Source: Comamonas sp. JUb58 (GTDB lineage: Bacteria > Pseudomonadota > Gammaproteobacteria > Burkholderiales > Burkholderiaceae_C). From it: 64,000 nt of DNA. The notes beneath the pieces were generated by a model that saw only the letters and a list, made by a program, of their open reading frames with translations, was not told the DNA's origin and searched no databases. Below are positions 27,601 through 36,472 of this stretch, piece after piece. A program made the translations under genes and the position numbers. Where the stretch lies: contig NZ_SOAL01000001.1 of the NCBI RefSeq assembly GCF_004364775.1, positions 434,001-498,000 of the forward strand, read 5' to 3'. Numbering within the stretch: the first letter of the stretch is position 1; every line of letters starts with the position of its first letter.

Positions 27601-30580
27601 GCTGGGTGTCGCAGGCCAGCAGGCCCTTGGCATCGCTCTTGCCGCTGCAGACCACGCCCAGGTCCTTGTAGCTCTCATGGTTCTCGTAGCTGTAGAAGCC
27701 GCCCACCATGCGCTTGCGCGTGGAGGTGACCACGCGCGCCACCGCGCGCACCTGCAGCTTGACGCCAGAAACCGGCTTGCCCGACGGCGTCAGCGACAGC
27801 GCCTGGAAGCTCAGCTTCTTGTCGGTGGAGGCCCAGTTCTCGGCCTTGATGCCGGCGACCACCGAGGCGGGCCAGATCACGCTGTGGTTGCTGATGGTCT
27901 GCACTTCGCCATTCGGGTCGGAGAAGCTCGCCTCCAGCAGCAGATCCTGCGGCGCCACGGAGCTGGGCACCTGCTCGATCTCGGCCTTGCCCACGCCATT
28001 GGCATCCAGGGTCAGCGCCAGCTTGTCGGCAATCACGCGGCGGTCATTGCTGTAGTCCTCGCCGTCGTTGCCGGCGCCGGGCAGCTTGCGGCTCAGATAG
28101 GGCCGGCCGAACGAGAACGTTTCGTAGTCCTCAAAGCTCACCGCATGCGACTGGATCGCGGCCGAGACCTTGACGGCCTCCTTGGCCGCGGCACCACCCG
28201 AGAGGTAGGACAGCTGCACCTGCGCACCCAGCTTGCCGGGTTGCACGATAGGCGCGGGCTGGTCCGGCGTCACACTGCCCTTGAACACCGGCAGACGGTA
28301 CTCTTCCACCCGGAACGAGCCGGTCTGCATCTCGGTCGAGCCCCATTTGCCCTTGCCGCCCTTGAGCGTGATGTTGTAGGTACCCAGCTTGGCGGACTTG
28401 GGAATCTTGAACTCCGATACGGCCGACAGGCCCTGGCCGGGACGCTGCCAGCTCAGCGGCAGCTCAAACTCGTCATTGCTGCCCAGATGGGTGATGACCA
28501 CCTGGTCGGGCAACTGCTCCTTGCCGGGCAGGCCCAGACCGCCCATGGTCTGGCTGCGGATCAGGTGCTTCATCGACACCGTCTCGCCAGCGCGCAGCAG
28601 GCTGCGGTCCAGCACGGTATGGGCGACCACGTCCTGCACCGGGCTGCTGTCGGTCTCCAGGTTGAAGCGCCAGCTCTCGATGCCACGCTGCCAGTCGCTC
28701 CAGACAAAGGCCATGTCCTGCTTGCCATCAACCGTGGCGCGCGCGCTCACAAAGTAGGCCGAGCTGGTGTCGCTGTTGGCGCTGGCCTCGCAGCGCACCT
28801 GCGCCTGGGTGTCGAGCTTGTCAAAACGGGCCACGCCGTCCTTGTCGGTGGTGCCCTGCACGAGGGTCTTGCCGTCGCAGGTGGAGATGCGCACCTGGGC
28901 ATTGGCCACCGGCTTGCCCTTGTCCAGGCTGGTCACCCAGGCCATCGCGTTTTCACGCCCCAGCTTGAAGTGCACGCCCAGGTTGGTCACCAGCGCCGAG
29001 CTGCGCACATACATCACGCGGCGGGCGCTGTCGTAGTCGGTGTTGAGCAGTGCGTCGCCCAGCATCGGCGAGGCGATCTCGACCACATGGAAACCGGTCT
29101 CCAGCGGAATGCCCACCACCTCAAACGGGCGCGGGTCCTTGCTGTCGGTCTTGGGCAGGGCCAGCTTCTTGCCGGCGGCCTGGCCTTCCAGCAGCGACAG
29201 CATGCGGGTTTCGACATAGTTCTTGTCGCCATCGGGCAGCACATTGGGCAGCGGGATCTTGCTGTCCTGCGCCGCCTGCTTGCGGCTGATCTGCCAGTTG
29301 TCATAGCGCTGCAGCTTGCGGTACCAGCGGATGATGTCGGCATCGCTTTGCAGCTGCAGGGTCGAGACGGTGCCCTTGTCCTCGATCGACAGGCCCTTGA
29401 TCTGCAGGTCCTGCTCCACATTGCGCAGGGTCACCGGGAACATCGCCGGGCCCTTGTCGCCTTCGGCAAAGCGCTCCACCACGCCAAAGGGCGAGGCGGC
29501 AAACTTGGCCAGCGGCGGCATCAGGCCGCTTTCCACCTTCAGCGGGAACAGGTTGGCATTGGCCAGAGGCCGGTCGGATTCGTCCTTGAAGCCCTGGGGC
29601 AGCACGATGCGCATCGTCTCCTTCTCGCCGAAGGGTGGCGCAAACTGCAGGCGGTTGACCTCGCTGGCATCCCCGTCATCAGGGAAGCTGGCCTTGACCT
29701 TGCCCTTGGAGGTCTCCAGGAAGACGCCTTCAGCCAGCTTGCGGTCCACCGAGGCGCTGAAGAGCACATTCAGCGGCCGGATCGGCAGGCAGCCGGCCTG
29801 CGCATTGGCGCGCTCGCAGCTGAACTCGGCCGTGAAGGGTTGGCGCACCTGGTAGTCAAAGCGGCGCTCACGCGTCTGCTTGACGCCGTTGTCCGTGCTC
29901 ACCCCCGCACCCACCACCAGGCTCATCTGCGCGCCCTCGGGCAGCGCACGCTGGCACTGCAAGGCCACATGGCGGCGTGGCCGCTGCTGCAAGCTATCGC
30001 GGCCAAACTGGCTTTGCATGAACTCATCGGACTCCGAGGCGCTGAGGATGCGCACCGGAATGCGCTCACCAATGCCCTTGACCGTGCACCAGGTGCTGGC
30101 CTCTACGGTGGAGGTCACGACATCGGCATTGAACTGCAGGCCAAAGAACTGGCGGCTGTCCAGCGCCTGGTAGCTGCCGGGGACAATGCGCGTCACCGAG
30201 GGGCCGCCGGTGCCAAAGCTGTACTTGGCAGCGCCCTTGACCGGCTCGCCGGCGGCATCCTTGAGGTTGGCGACCTTTTCGACCGTGCAGCGCACGCCGG
30301 GCGGCAGGTCATCGGCCAGGTCAAACACCCATTCGCGGGGGCCTGTCCAGCGGCCTGTTCCCTGGCTCTGGGCCTGTTTGTTGTCGCAGTCCAGCTTGAC
30401 CGGCGCGGCCGCACGCAGATCGCCCATCGGCACCACGGCCGCATCGAACTTGACCACTATTTGCCGGACCCGGGCCACCTCGCCCTGCGGTGACACCGAT
30501 GTGATCGTTGTGGCATGGGCCGACAGGCCCAGCGCAGCCCAGCCGGCGCCCGCCAGCCAGCGTTGTAATGTTGTATTCAC
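24611..30580 (-). CDS. Bacterial alpha-2-macroglobulin
   Basis: 1989-residue secreted protease-trap protein, thought to guard the periplasm against foreign proteases while PBP1C repairs peptidoglycan. A cleavable signal peptide is visible (RWLAGAGWAALGLSAHA-TT). Unlike E. coli YfhM it has no lipobox cysteine, so it is probably soluble in the periplasm. The internal thioester motif CLEQ is intact at C1495-Q1498 (YACLEQTTSKS), placing it with the thioester-containing type. The MG2-like and thioester domains can be recognised (VSAAIQSHAVSF, AVAESGLELFGTGTTQI). The protein is longer than E. coli YfhM (about 1650). It is translationally coupled to pbpC. Confidence 0.93.
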   Translation of the reverse strand: MNTTLQRWLAGAGWAALGLSAHATTITSVSPQGEVARVRQIVVKFDAAVVPMGDLRAAAPVKLDCDNKQAQSQGTGRWTGPREWVFDLADDLPPGVRCTVEKVANLKDAAGEPVKGAAKYSFGTGGPSVTRIVPGSYQALDSRQFFGLQFNADVVTSTVEASTWCTVKGIGERIPVRILSASESDEFMQSQFGRDSLQQRPRRHVALQCQRALPEGAQMSLVVGAGVSTDNGVKQTRERRFDYQVRQPFTAEFSCERANAQAGCLPIRPLNVLFSASVDRKLAEGVFLETSKGKVKASFPDDGDASEVNRLQFAPPFGEKETMRIVLPQGFKDESDRPLANANLFPLKVESGLMPPLAKFAASPFGVVERFAEGDKGPAMFPVTLRNVEQDLQIKGLSIEDKGTVSTLQLQSDADIIRWYRKLQRYDNWQISRKQAAQDSKIPLPNVLPDGDKNYVETRMLSLLEGQAAGKKLALPKTDSKDPRPFEVVGIPLETGFHVVEIASPMLGDALLNTDYDSARRVMYVRSSALVTNLGVHFKLGRENAMAWVTSLDKGKPVANAQVRISTCDGKTLVQGTTDKDGVARFDKLDTQAQVRCEASANSDTSSAYFVSARATVDGKQDMAFVWSDWQRGIESWRFNLETDSSPVQDVVAHTVLDRSLLRAGETVSMKHLIRSQTMGGLGLPGKEQLPDQVVITHLGSNDEFELPLSWQRPGQGLSAVSEFKIPKSAKLGTYNITLKGGKGKWGSTEMQTGSFRVEEYRLPVFKGSVTPDQPAPIVQPGKLGAQVQLSYLSGGAAAKEAVKVSAAIQSHAVSFEDYETFSFGRPYLSRKLPGAGNDGEDYSNDRRVIADKLALTLDANGVGKAEIEQVPSSVAPQDLLLEASFSDPNGEVQTISNHSVIWPASVVAGIKAENWASTDKKLSFQALSLTPSGKPVSGVKLQVRAVARVVTSTRKRMVGGFYSYENHESYKDLGVVCSGKSDAKGLLACDTQLSEGGETELIAEATDDKNRSSKAATSVWVTKQGELWFGGEDTDRMDLLPEKKSYKVGDTARFQVRMPFREATALVTVEREGVLSSQVITLRGDDPTVNLKVQEGWGPNVYVSVMALRGRLREVPWYSFFTWGFKSPREWWTSFWYEGKEYVAPTALVDLSKPAYRLGAAEIRVGIADRQLAVTVKSDKESYRIRNTAKVTIEAKLPNGKPAAGAAVSVAAVDQALLELKSNDTWALLEAMYQKRSWGVETSTAQMEIIGRRHYGRKAVAAGGGGGNGQTRELLDTLLLWQPNVVLDANGRAEVDVPLNDALTSFKIVAVAESGLELFGTGTTQIRTTQELQIISGLPPLVRDGDRYDAQVTLRNTTSKPMQVLVTPKATLLQLEPQTVEVAANEARTVSWSVTAPPDMSQSRQGELLWEISAKDKQGDASDALKVSQRVVPAVAVETLQATLLQLDGSLDMPVSAPADALPGRGGLKLSLVPRLAEGLPGVRDWWRAYPYACLEQTTSKSIGMQDAALWKSTMERLPTYLDGDGLANYFPPQPGSSNTGSDALTAHLLQAAFEMKRIDPAFAIPAAPLGRMQDALARFIDGRIERKFWSPRSDLEVRKLAAINALALYGKAQPRMLTSIQIAPNDWPTQTVVDWLSILGHMKDVPNRSKLLEEANQILRARLSYQGTKVLFANENNDYWWWLMQNGDTTLARFLLVVMDDPAWKDDMPRLASSFISRQKSGAWTTTTANLWGALALERFSRTYESTPVTGTTEASMAGKSGTVDWSRVTKAQDAIELLAQGGKRTPGPTEQVAQWLNNTIDLPWASGNQSLKVQQKGTGKPWLTVQSQAAVPLKQPLSAGYTISKTVVAVEQANKNLPAGQYTRGDVLRVTLEVNASANMTWVAITDPIPGGATILGSGLGRDSALSTAGEKSTGWGWKAFEERSFESYRAYYGYLPQGKLSLQYSYRVNNTGEFALPSTRVEALYAPEMFGMAPNPKVTVVPVAP

Positions 30581-30680
30581 GGAGCTCTCCCCTAGGATGG
30601 TGAGAGCGTACCAAAATTAGCCTGCGCCAGTGTTGGCTGGCCGCCTAGGGCAGCCGGGTGTTTCATTTAGCAACAAGAAG

Positions 30681-30705
30681 AAGCTATTTATTAGGCTAAT
30701 AGCTT
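30681..30705 (-). terminator. Terminator-like hairpin after the Bug-protein gene
   Basis: AAGCTATT (30681-30688) and AATAGCTT (30698-30705) form a perfect 8-bp, AT-rich stem with a 9-base loop. On the minus strand it is followed by CTTCTTGTTG. It lies 50 bases after the tctC-like stop and before the alpha-2-macroglobulin start. The rest of 30581-30755 shows nothing recognisable. Confidence 0.4.
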
Positions 30706-30755
30706 GCCAAGGCTTTGCCGATGGATGCCTTGCTGTCCAGCAGCGCCAGTGAAGG

Positions 30756-31742
30756 TCACTGGGGCTGGAAGCCGCTTTCGCGGATGATGCGGGTCCAGAC
30801 GGCCGAATAGGCACGCTCGCGTGCCAGCAGCTGCTCGGGTGTCATATAGCCCACGCTCAGCCCCATGCCCACCAGCTGCTCATGCACATCGGGGGCGGCC
30901 ACGGCCTTGGCAACCGCCTGCGATACGGCCTGCACCATATCGGGAGGTGTGCCGGCAGCGGCGTACATGCCGTAATAAGGCATGTCTTCCAGGCCCGGCA
31001 GGCCCAGTTCGCTGAAGGTGGGTACATCGGGCAAGGCCTGCTGGCGCTTGCCGCCCAGCACGGCCAGCACGCGGATCTTGCCGGCCTTGTGGCTTTCGAT
31101 GAAATCCTGTACCGAGCCAATGCCGGCAGGGATCTGGTTGCCCATCATGTCGGCCAGCATGGGCGCACTGCCCCGGTAGGGCACGGACACCAGATCGGTC
31201 TTGAAGCGCTGGTTCAGCACCCGCACCAAAAATTCCGGCGTCGATGCCGGCGCTGGAATGCCCACCGCACTCTTGCCGCCCTGCTTTTTGAGCCACTGCA
31301 GATAGGCTTCGAACGTGCGCACGCCCAGGCCGTCGGAGACCGCAATCGCATTGACAAAGCTGGCAAAACCAGCCACCGGCACAAAGTCCGCATGCGGGTC
31401 AAACCCCGGGTTCTTGACGACCTGGGGCAGGATGGAGATCGTGTGGTCGTGGGTGACGAAGAAGGTCGCACCATCCGCCGGCGAAGCCTTGAGGATCTGG
31501 GCCGCAATCTGGCCGCCGGCGCCGGGCTTGTTCTCCACCACGACCGAGGTGCCCAGGCTGTCCTTCATCTTCTCGGCCAGCAGGCGCGCGATCACATCAG
31601 TGCCGCCGCCTGGTGGAAAGCCCACCAAGAGCCGCACCGGCTTGCCCTTGTTGTAGCCCGCCGCCCAGCTGGGGCTGGCCAGCCACCCGGCCGCAGCAGC
31701 GGCCAGCAGTTGTTGGGAGAAATGGCGGCGGCGCAAGGACAT
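30756..31742 (-). CDS. Tripartite tricarboxylate transporter substrate-binding protein (Bug family)
   Basis: 328-residue periplasmic solute-binding protein. The N-terminus has a twin-arginine-like start (MSLRRRHFSQQLLAAAAAGWLA) and cleavage near SWA-AG. Bug signatures are KPVRLLVGFPPGGGTDVIARLLAEKM, VVVENKPGAGGQIAAQIL, and VPYRGSAPMLADMMGNQIPAG. Bug proteins bind carboxylates or amino acids for TctAB-type permeases. No tctA or tctB gene is nearby, which is common because these orphan receptors are greatly amplified in Burkholderiales. The ligand is unknown. Confidence 0.88.
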   Translation of the reverse strand: MSLRRRHFSQQLLAAAAAGWLASPSWAAGYNKGKPVRLLVGFPPGGGTDVIARLLAEKMKDSLGTSVVVENKPGAGGQIAAQILKASPADGATFFVTHDHTISILPQVVKNPGFDPHADFVPVAGFASFVNAIAVSDGLGVRTFEAYLQWLKKQGGKSAVGIPAPASTPEFLVRVLNQRFKTDLVSVPYRGSAPMLADMMGNQIPAGIGSVQDFIESHKAGKIRVLAVLGGKRQQALPDVPTFSELGLPGLEDMPYYGMYAAAGTPPDMVQAVSQAVAKAVAAPDVHEQLVGMGLSVGYMTPEQLLARERAYSAVWTRIIRESGFQPQ

Positions 31743-31784
31743 GCTGGGCTTTCAGGAATCGAAGAAGAACCGTTCAAGCAAGGC

Positions 31785-33242
31785 TTATGCCAGGCGCGTG
31801 CGGTGCTTGGCCAGCTGGGCACGCACCTGTACGGGCGCCGTGCCACCCAGGGTGTTGCGCGCGTTCAGCGAGCCTTCCAGGCTCAGTGCCTCGAAGACAT
31901 TGGCTTCGATATTGGGGTTGAAGGCCTGCAGCTCGGCCAGCGGCAGCTCGGTCAGGTCCACGCCCTTTTGCGAGGCCAGCTTGACGGCATGGGCCACGGT
32001 CTCGTGGGCATCGCGGAAAGGCAGGCCCTTCTTGACCAGGTAATCGGCCAGGTCGGTGGCGGTGGCATAGCCCTTCAGCGCAGCGGCACGCATGTTGTCG
32101 GCGTTGACGGTGATACCGCCTTCCTTGGCGCCGGTCGCAGGGTTCACCTGGCCGCCGATCATCTCGGCGAAGATGCGCAAGGTGTCCTTCAGGGTGTCGA
32201 CGGTGTCGAACAGCGGCTCCTTGTCTTCCTGGTTGTCCTTGTTGTAGGCCAGCGGCTGGCCCTTCATCAAGGTGATCAGGCCCATCAGGTGGCCGACCAC
32301 GCGGCCGGTCTTGCCGCGCGCCAGCTCGGGCACATCGGGGTTCTTCTTCTGCGGCATGATCGACGAGCCGGTGGTGAAGCGGTCGGCAATGCGCACAAAG
32401 CCAAAGTTCTGGCTCATCCAGATGATCAGCTCTTCGGACAGGCGGCTGATGTGCACCATGCACAGCGAGGCCGCTGCGGTGAATTCAATCGCAAAGTCGC
32501 GGTCGCTGACGCCGTCCAGCGAGTTCTGCGACACGCCTTCCATGCCCAGGGTCTGGGCGACACGCTCGCGGTCCAGCGGGTAGGTGGTGCCGGCCAGTGC
32601 AGCGCTGCCCAGCGGCAGCACATTGACGCGCTTGCGCACATCCAGCATGCGCTCGGCATCGCGCTTGAACATTTCCACATAGGCCAGCAGGTGGTGGGCA
32701 AAGCTCACCGGCTGGGCCACTTGCAGGTGGGTAAAGCCGGGCAGGATCACATCGACGTTCTTCTCGGCCACTTCCACCAGGGACAGCTGCAGCTCGCCCA
32801 GCAGGCCTTCGATCAGGTCGATCTCGCCGCGCAACCACAGACGCACATCGGTGGCGACCTGGTCATTGCGGCTGCGGCCGGTGTGCAGGCGCTTGCCGGC
32901 ATCGCCCACCAGCTGGGTCAGGCGCGCTTCGATGTTCAGGTGCACGTCTTCCAGGTCCAGCTTCCACTCAAAGCTGCCCGCTTCGATCTCCGAGGTGATC
33001 TGTGCCATGCCCTGCTCGATGGAGGCCAGGTCCTGCTCGCCGATGATCTTCTGGGCGCAGAGCATCTGTGCATGGGCCAGGCTGCCCTGGATGTCTGCCT
33101 GCCACAGGCGCTTGTCGAAAAACACACTGGAGGTGTAGCGCTTGACCAGATCGCTCATGGGTTCGGAGAACAGCGCCGACCAGGCTTCGGACTTGGAATC
33201 GAGCTGGTTGTGCGAAGGAGACGAAGCTTGTGGTGTAGACAT
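31785..33242 (-). CDS. argH: Argininosuccinate lyase
   Basis: 485-residue cytoplasmic enzyme splitting argininosuccinate into arginine and fumarate, the last step of arginine synthesis. Superfamily motifs are [36 protein letters not shown] and the signature [23 protein letters not shown] with the catalytic Ser. The ATG at 33242 gives the normal family start ([36 protein letters not shown]); a 46-residue upstream extension to 33380 is not family-like. It is divergent from the AlgZ/AlgR-type pair, as argH is in Pseudomonas. Confidence 0.96.
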   Translation of the reverse strand: MSTPQASSPSHNQLDSKSEAWSALFSEPMSDLVKRYTSSVFFDKRLWQADIQGSLAHAQMLCAQKIIGEQDLASIEQGMAQITSEIEAGSFEWKLDLEDVHLNIEARLTQLVGDAGKRLHTGRSRNDQVATDVRLWLRGEIDLIEGLLGELQLSLVEVAEKNVDVILPGFTHLQVAQPVSFAHHLLAYVEMFKRDAERMLDVRKRVNVLPLGSAALAGTTYPLDRERVAQTLGMEGVSQNSLDGVSDRDFAIEFTAAASLCMVHISRLSEELIIWMSQNFGFVRIADRFTTGSSIMPQKKNPDVPELARGKTGRVVGHLMGLITLMKGQPLAYNKDNQEDKEPLFDTVDTLKDTLRIFAEMIGGQVNPATGAKEGGITVNADNMRAAALKGYATATDLADYLVKKGLPFRDAHETVAHAVKLASQKGVDLTELPLAELQAFNPNIEANVFEALSLEGSLNARNTLGGTAPVQVRAQLAKHRTRLA

Positions 33243-33364
33243 GAAGGTCGCAATATTCGGGTTAAGCTGCCAGTTGCGCTGCGGAAACACAGCCTCCGGT
33301 GCTGTGCCTGTGGCCCGCCGAAGCCCTGGGCGAAAAACCAGGATTTTATCGACCCTGCACGACC

Positions 33365-34399
33365 ATGCCAGCAACATCAACTAATCAAGCCCCGCGCGAA
33401 GCCATCGTCGGCACGGCCTATGTGTTTGATGCCTGCACCGCCAGCGTGATCGGCCGCACCGTGGCCCTGGTCGAGACCGTGGTGGCGATTGCCGCTGCCT
33501 TTGGCGCCAACGGCTTGGCCGATTGGTTCTTTCAGCTGGCCCTGCTCACCGCCGTGGTGCTGCCCGCCAGCCTGCTGTGGCTGGTGCTGGCCTGCCAGCA
33601 AAAAAAGCAGCTGCAGCGCTGCAGCACGCGGGTGCAGTACCTGGCCGGGGCCGCGCTGGGCGTGGCCTGCGGGCTGCTGGCGGCCATGCTCTACCAATGG
33701 GCCACCTTGTCCGCACAAACCGCCTGGCTGGCCAGCGCCGCGGCTGGCGGCTTTTTGGCGGCGATGGTGGTGGTGGGCCTGCAATGGCGTGCCCAGGCCC
33801 GCACGCCAGCGGCCACCACCGCGCGCCTGGCCGAGCTGCAGGCGCGCATCCGCCCGCATTTTCTCTTCAATGCGCTCAACAGCGCCATTGCGCTGGTGCA
33901 AGACCACCCGCATAAGGCCGAGGCCATGCTGGAGGACCTGAGCGACCTGTTCCGCCATGCGCTGACCGAAAAGCGCGAGGCCTCCACCCTGGCCGAGGAG
34001 GTAATGCTGGCGCGCCGCTACCTGTCGATCGAGCAGATCCGCTTTGAAGACCGCATGGCCGTGCGCTGGAACCTGGACTCGCGCGCCGATGCCGCCACCG
34101 TGCCGCCGCTGTTTCTGCAGCCGCTGGTGGAGAACGCCGTCAAGCACGGCATCGAGCCCAGCCACGGCCATGGCCGCATCAGCATTGCCACGCGCCGCAG
34201 GGGCAATATGGTGCAGATCCAGATCATCAACACCACGCCACGCCCCTTCAGCGCCCCGCAGCCCGAGCGGCGTGCCGGCACCGGCACGGCCATCCTGAAT
34301 GTGAAAAAGCGCCTGCGCCTGCTCTATGACCTGGAGTACGACTTCAAGGCCACGAGCAAGGACGGCATCTACATGGTGCGCATCAGCATCCCCGCTTGA
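33365..34399 (+). CDS. LytS/AlgZ-type sensor histidine kinase
   Basis: 344-residue membrane-bound kinase of the LytS/AlgZ (FimS) group. Four hydrophobic segments span about residues 30-135 ([71 protein letters not shown]). The His_kinase domain carries the phospho-acceptor H165 in [16 protein letters not shown]. The ATP-binding part has [19 protein letters not shown] (N box) and a short [18 protein letters not shown]-box region. The ATG at 33365 follows the argH intergenic region. The adjacent AlgR-like regulator, 65 bases downstream, is its expected partner; in Pseudomonas this pair controls type IV pili and alginate. Confidence 0.9.
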   Translation: MPATSTNQAPREAIVGTAYVFDACTASVIGRTVALVETVVAIAAAFGANGLADWFFQLALLTAVVLPASLLWLVLACQQKKQLQRCSTRVQYLAGAALGVACGLLAAMLYQWATLSAQTAWLASAAAGGFLAAMVVVGLQWRAQARTPAATTARLAELQARIRPHFLFNALNSAIALVQDHPHKAEAMLEDLSDLFRHALTEKREASTLAEEVMLARRYLSIEQIRFEDRMAVRWNLDSRADAATVPPLFLQPLVENAVKHGIEPSHGHGRISIATRRRGNMVQIQIINTTPRPFSAPQPERRAGTGTAILNVKKRLRLLYDLEYDFKATSKDGIYMVRISIPA

Positions 34400-34464
34400 G
34401 CGGGCGCAAATACACGACGGCCGGTGTTGGCAGCCAGGCCCGGCCTCCGCTAGCATAGGCGCCC

Positions 34465-35253
34465 ATGCGAGTATTGATTGTGGATGATGAAGCCCTGGCC
34501 CGCAGCCGGCTGCGGCGCTTGCTGGTCGAGATGACACCAGCGCCAACCGCCGTGCACGAGGCCGCCAATGCGCCCGAGGCGCTGCAGGCGCTGGCCAGCG
34601 CCGCCGCTTTGGGCCATGCCTTTGATGTGCTGCTGCTGGACATCCACATGCCCGGGCTCAGCGGGATGGAGCTGGCGCGCCAGCTGCAGCAGCAGCCGCC
34701 GGCCCCTGCGGTGGTCTTTGTCACCGCCCACCCCGAGCATGCGCTGAGCGCCTTCGAGGTCAATGCCGCCGACTACCTGACCAAGCCGGTGCGGCGCGAG
34801 CGCCTGGCGGCCGCGCTGCACAAGGTGGCCCTGGTTGCCCAGGCCCATGCACTGCGCCAGGCCCCTGCTCAGCCCGAGCCCGATCTGGACGCCGACACCC
34901 TGCTGATCACCGACCGGGGCCGTACCGAACGGGTGCGCCTGGCCGATGTGCTGTACTTCAAATCCGAGCTGAAATATGTGACCGTGCGCACCGCCACGCA
35001 CGAGTACCTGTGGTCCGGCAGCCTCAACGATCTGGAAACGCGCTTTGCCAAGCGCTATCTGCGCGTGCACCGCAATGCACTGGTGGCGCCGTCTGCCATC
35101 CGCTGTCTGGAAAAAGCCTGTGATGTGGACGACAGCGATGGCTGGCAGCTGCGCCTGTTTGGCATTGCAGATGTGCTGCTGGTCTCGCGGCGTCAGCTGC
35201 CGGTGGTGCGGGCCTTGCTGGCCAACAAGGGCAGTGGCCTGCGCGCAGGTTGA
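34465..35253 (+). CDS. LytTR-family response regulator (AlgR-like)
   Basis: 262-residue regulator. The receiver domain has the acidic pocket VDDE (residues 7-9), phospho-acceptor D59 in VLLLDIHMPG, the conserved Thr in VVFVTAHPEHAL and Lys in DYLTKPV. The LytTR DNA-binding domain spans about 145-245, with LADVLYFKSELKYVTVRTATHEYLWSGSLNDLETRF and FLRVHRN-type YLRVHRNALV. LytTR proteins bind pairs of short direct repeats. Together with the kinase at 33365 and divergent argH it matches the algZ-algR locus of Pseudomonas; hemC, which often follows there, is absent here. Confidence 0.92.
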   Translation: MRVLIVDDEALARSRLRRLLVEMTPAPTAVHEAANAPEALQALASAAALGHAFDVLLLDIHMPGLSGMELARQLQQQPPAPAVVFVTAHPEHALSAFEVNAADYLTKPVRRERLAAALHKVALVAQAHALRQAPAQPEPDLDADTLLITDRGRTERVRLADVLYFKSELKYVTVRTATHEYLWSGSLNDLETRFAKRYLRVHRNALVAPSAIRCLEKACDVDDSDGWQLRLFGIADVLLVSRRQLPVVRALLANKGSGLRAG

Positions 35254-35277
35254 CCCTACCCTTCCGCTTCTTCTGTC

Positions 35278-36234
35278 TCAGTGCTTGTGACCGTCGTGGT
35301 CACCATGCGCATCCTGCGCGCCATGGGCCTCATGCTGCTCGGCCGGGCCGTGTGCATGGCCATGGTGGTCATGGTCGCCATGCGCCCAGGTGCTGACCGC
35401 GCTCACCACCACCATGCCGATGGCCAGCCAGACCACCTGCTGCACCGTCTGCTTGGCCGTCAGCTGGCGCTGCAGCTGCGGGATCAGATCGGCCAGCGCC
35501 ACATAGATGAAGCTGCTCGATGCAATGGCCAGGAAGTACGGCAGAAAGTCTGCCAGTGAGCTGACCAGGAAATAGCCAACCACGCCGCCCAGCGCCGTCA
35601 CCGCACCAGCCAGCGACAGCTTGAGCAAGGCGACCTTGCTCTGGCTGCGGCTGCCATTGCCCGACAGCACCACCAGGTCGCCCATATGGTGGGGCACCTC
35701 ATGGGCCAGCACCGAGATGGCCGCCACAATGCCCAGCCACATATCGGCCATGAAGGCCGACGCAATCAGGATGCCGTCGCCAAAGCAGTGCACGCTGTCG
35801 CCGGTCAGCAGCGACCAGCCGCCCGCACTGTTGTTGTGCGTGTGGCCGTGGTGGTGGTGGGCATGGCCATGCTGGCCATCGGCGTGCTCGGCATCTGCAT
35901 GCTCGCCATGGGCATGGCCGCGCTCTTCGGGCAGTGCATGGCGGTGCTCATGGCCGTGGTGCCACAACTCGGCCTTGTCCAGCAAGAAGAAAAACACCAG
36001 ACCCAGCAGCAGCACCACAAACAGCGCCTTGGGGTTGATCTGGCTCTCGAAAGCCTCGGGCAGCAAATGCACAAAGGCGGTGGCGAGCAAGGCGCCTGCG
36101 GCCAGGCTCAGCAGGTGCTGGGCACCAAAGCGGCTGCCCTGGCCGCCAATGCCTGTGCGCATCAGCGCTGCGGCCACCCACACGCTGCCCAGACCGGCAG
36201 CAAGGGTCGCCAGCACGATTGCGATCAAAGTCAT
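35278..36234 (-). CDS. ZIP-family divalent metal transporter
   Basis: 318-residue inner-membrane importer, probably for Zn(II) and possibly Fe(II). About eight membrane segments are seen. Metal-site motifs are HCFGDGILIASAF in the fourth and LAHEVPHHMGDL in the fifth helix region. There are two His-rich stretches: a cytoplasmic loop of about 45 residues (HGHEHRHALPEERGHAHGEH and onward) and the C-terminus (AHGDHDHHGHAHG...HKH), likely metal sensors or buffers. The ATG at 36234 was chosen because AAGGATGG lies upstream. A palindrome at 36361 may be a metal-responsive operator. Confidence 0.9.
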   Translation of the reverse strand: MTLIAIVLATLAAGLGSVWVAAALMRTGIGGQGSRFGAQHLLSLAAGALLATAFVHLLPEAFESQINPKALFVVLLLGLVFFFLLDKAELWHHGHEHRHALPEERGHAHGEHADAEHADGQHGHAHHHHGHTHNNSAGGWSLLTGDSVHCFGDGILIASAFMADMWLGIVAAISVLAHEVPHHMGDLVVLSGNGSRSQSKVALLKLSLAGAVTALGGVVGYFLVSSLADFLPYFLAIASSSFIYVALADLIPQLQRQLTAKQTVQQVVWLAIGMVVVSAVSTWAHGDHDHHGHAHGPAEQHEAHGAQDAHGDHDGHKH

Positions 36235-36360
36235 GAAACCATCCTTCAGCGGGGCCGGCTCAACAAAAAAATGCCGTCTATCCGGTGCAGCAACCACGCG
36301 CCAGCGCAGCCACCGGGCACCCGTGCCCCATCCAACATGCCGCGCATGGTAGCACTTTGT

Positions 36361-36375
36361 TGCAACGCAGTTGCA
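36361..36375. promoter_or_regulatory. Perfect palindrome TGCAAC-GCA-GTTGCA upstream of the ZIP gene
   Basis: Six-base arms separated by three bases, 127 bases before the ZIP start codon and just outside the polA terminator-like hairpin. Its size suits a dimeric repressor such as a Fur/Zur-type protein, but the sequence is not the textbook Zur box, so the assignment is only positional. Confidence 0.35.
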
Positions 36376-36378
36376 TTA

Positions 36379-36419
36379 ACCGCCCCAAATCCTGGGCGGA
36401 TGCCAGGGCTTGGGGCGGT
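36379..36419 (-). terminator. Terminator-like hairpin after polA
   Basis: ACCGCCCCAA (36379-36388) pairs perfectly with TTGGGGCGGT (36410-36419), with an inner CCTGG/CCAGG stem. On the minus strand it lies about 50 bases past the polA stop and is followed by TTAAT. Confidence 0.55.
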
Positions 36420-36472
36420 CCATCTGGAACCTCAGCGACTGCCTGCGTCAGGCAGCGCTAAAGGCATCAGCC

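Noticed and set aside
25127-30493. 1788-codon open frame on the plus strand across the alpha-2-macroglobulin gene
   Set aside because: Complementary-frame shadow rich in His, Gln and Arg with no domain character.
30882-33449. 855-codon plus-strand open frame across the Bug-protein gene and argH
   Set aside because: Runs antisense through two well-recognised genes and their spacer; composition is that of a shadow.
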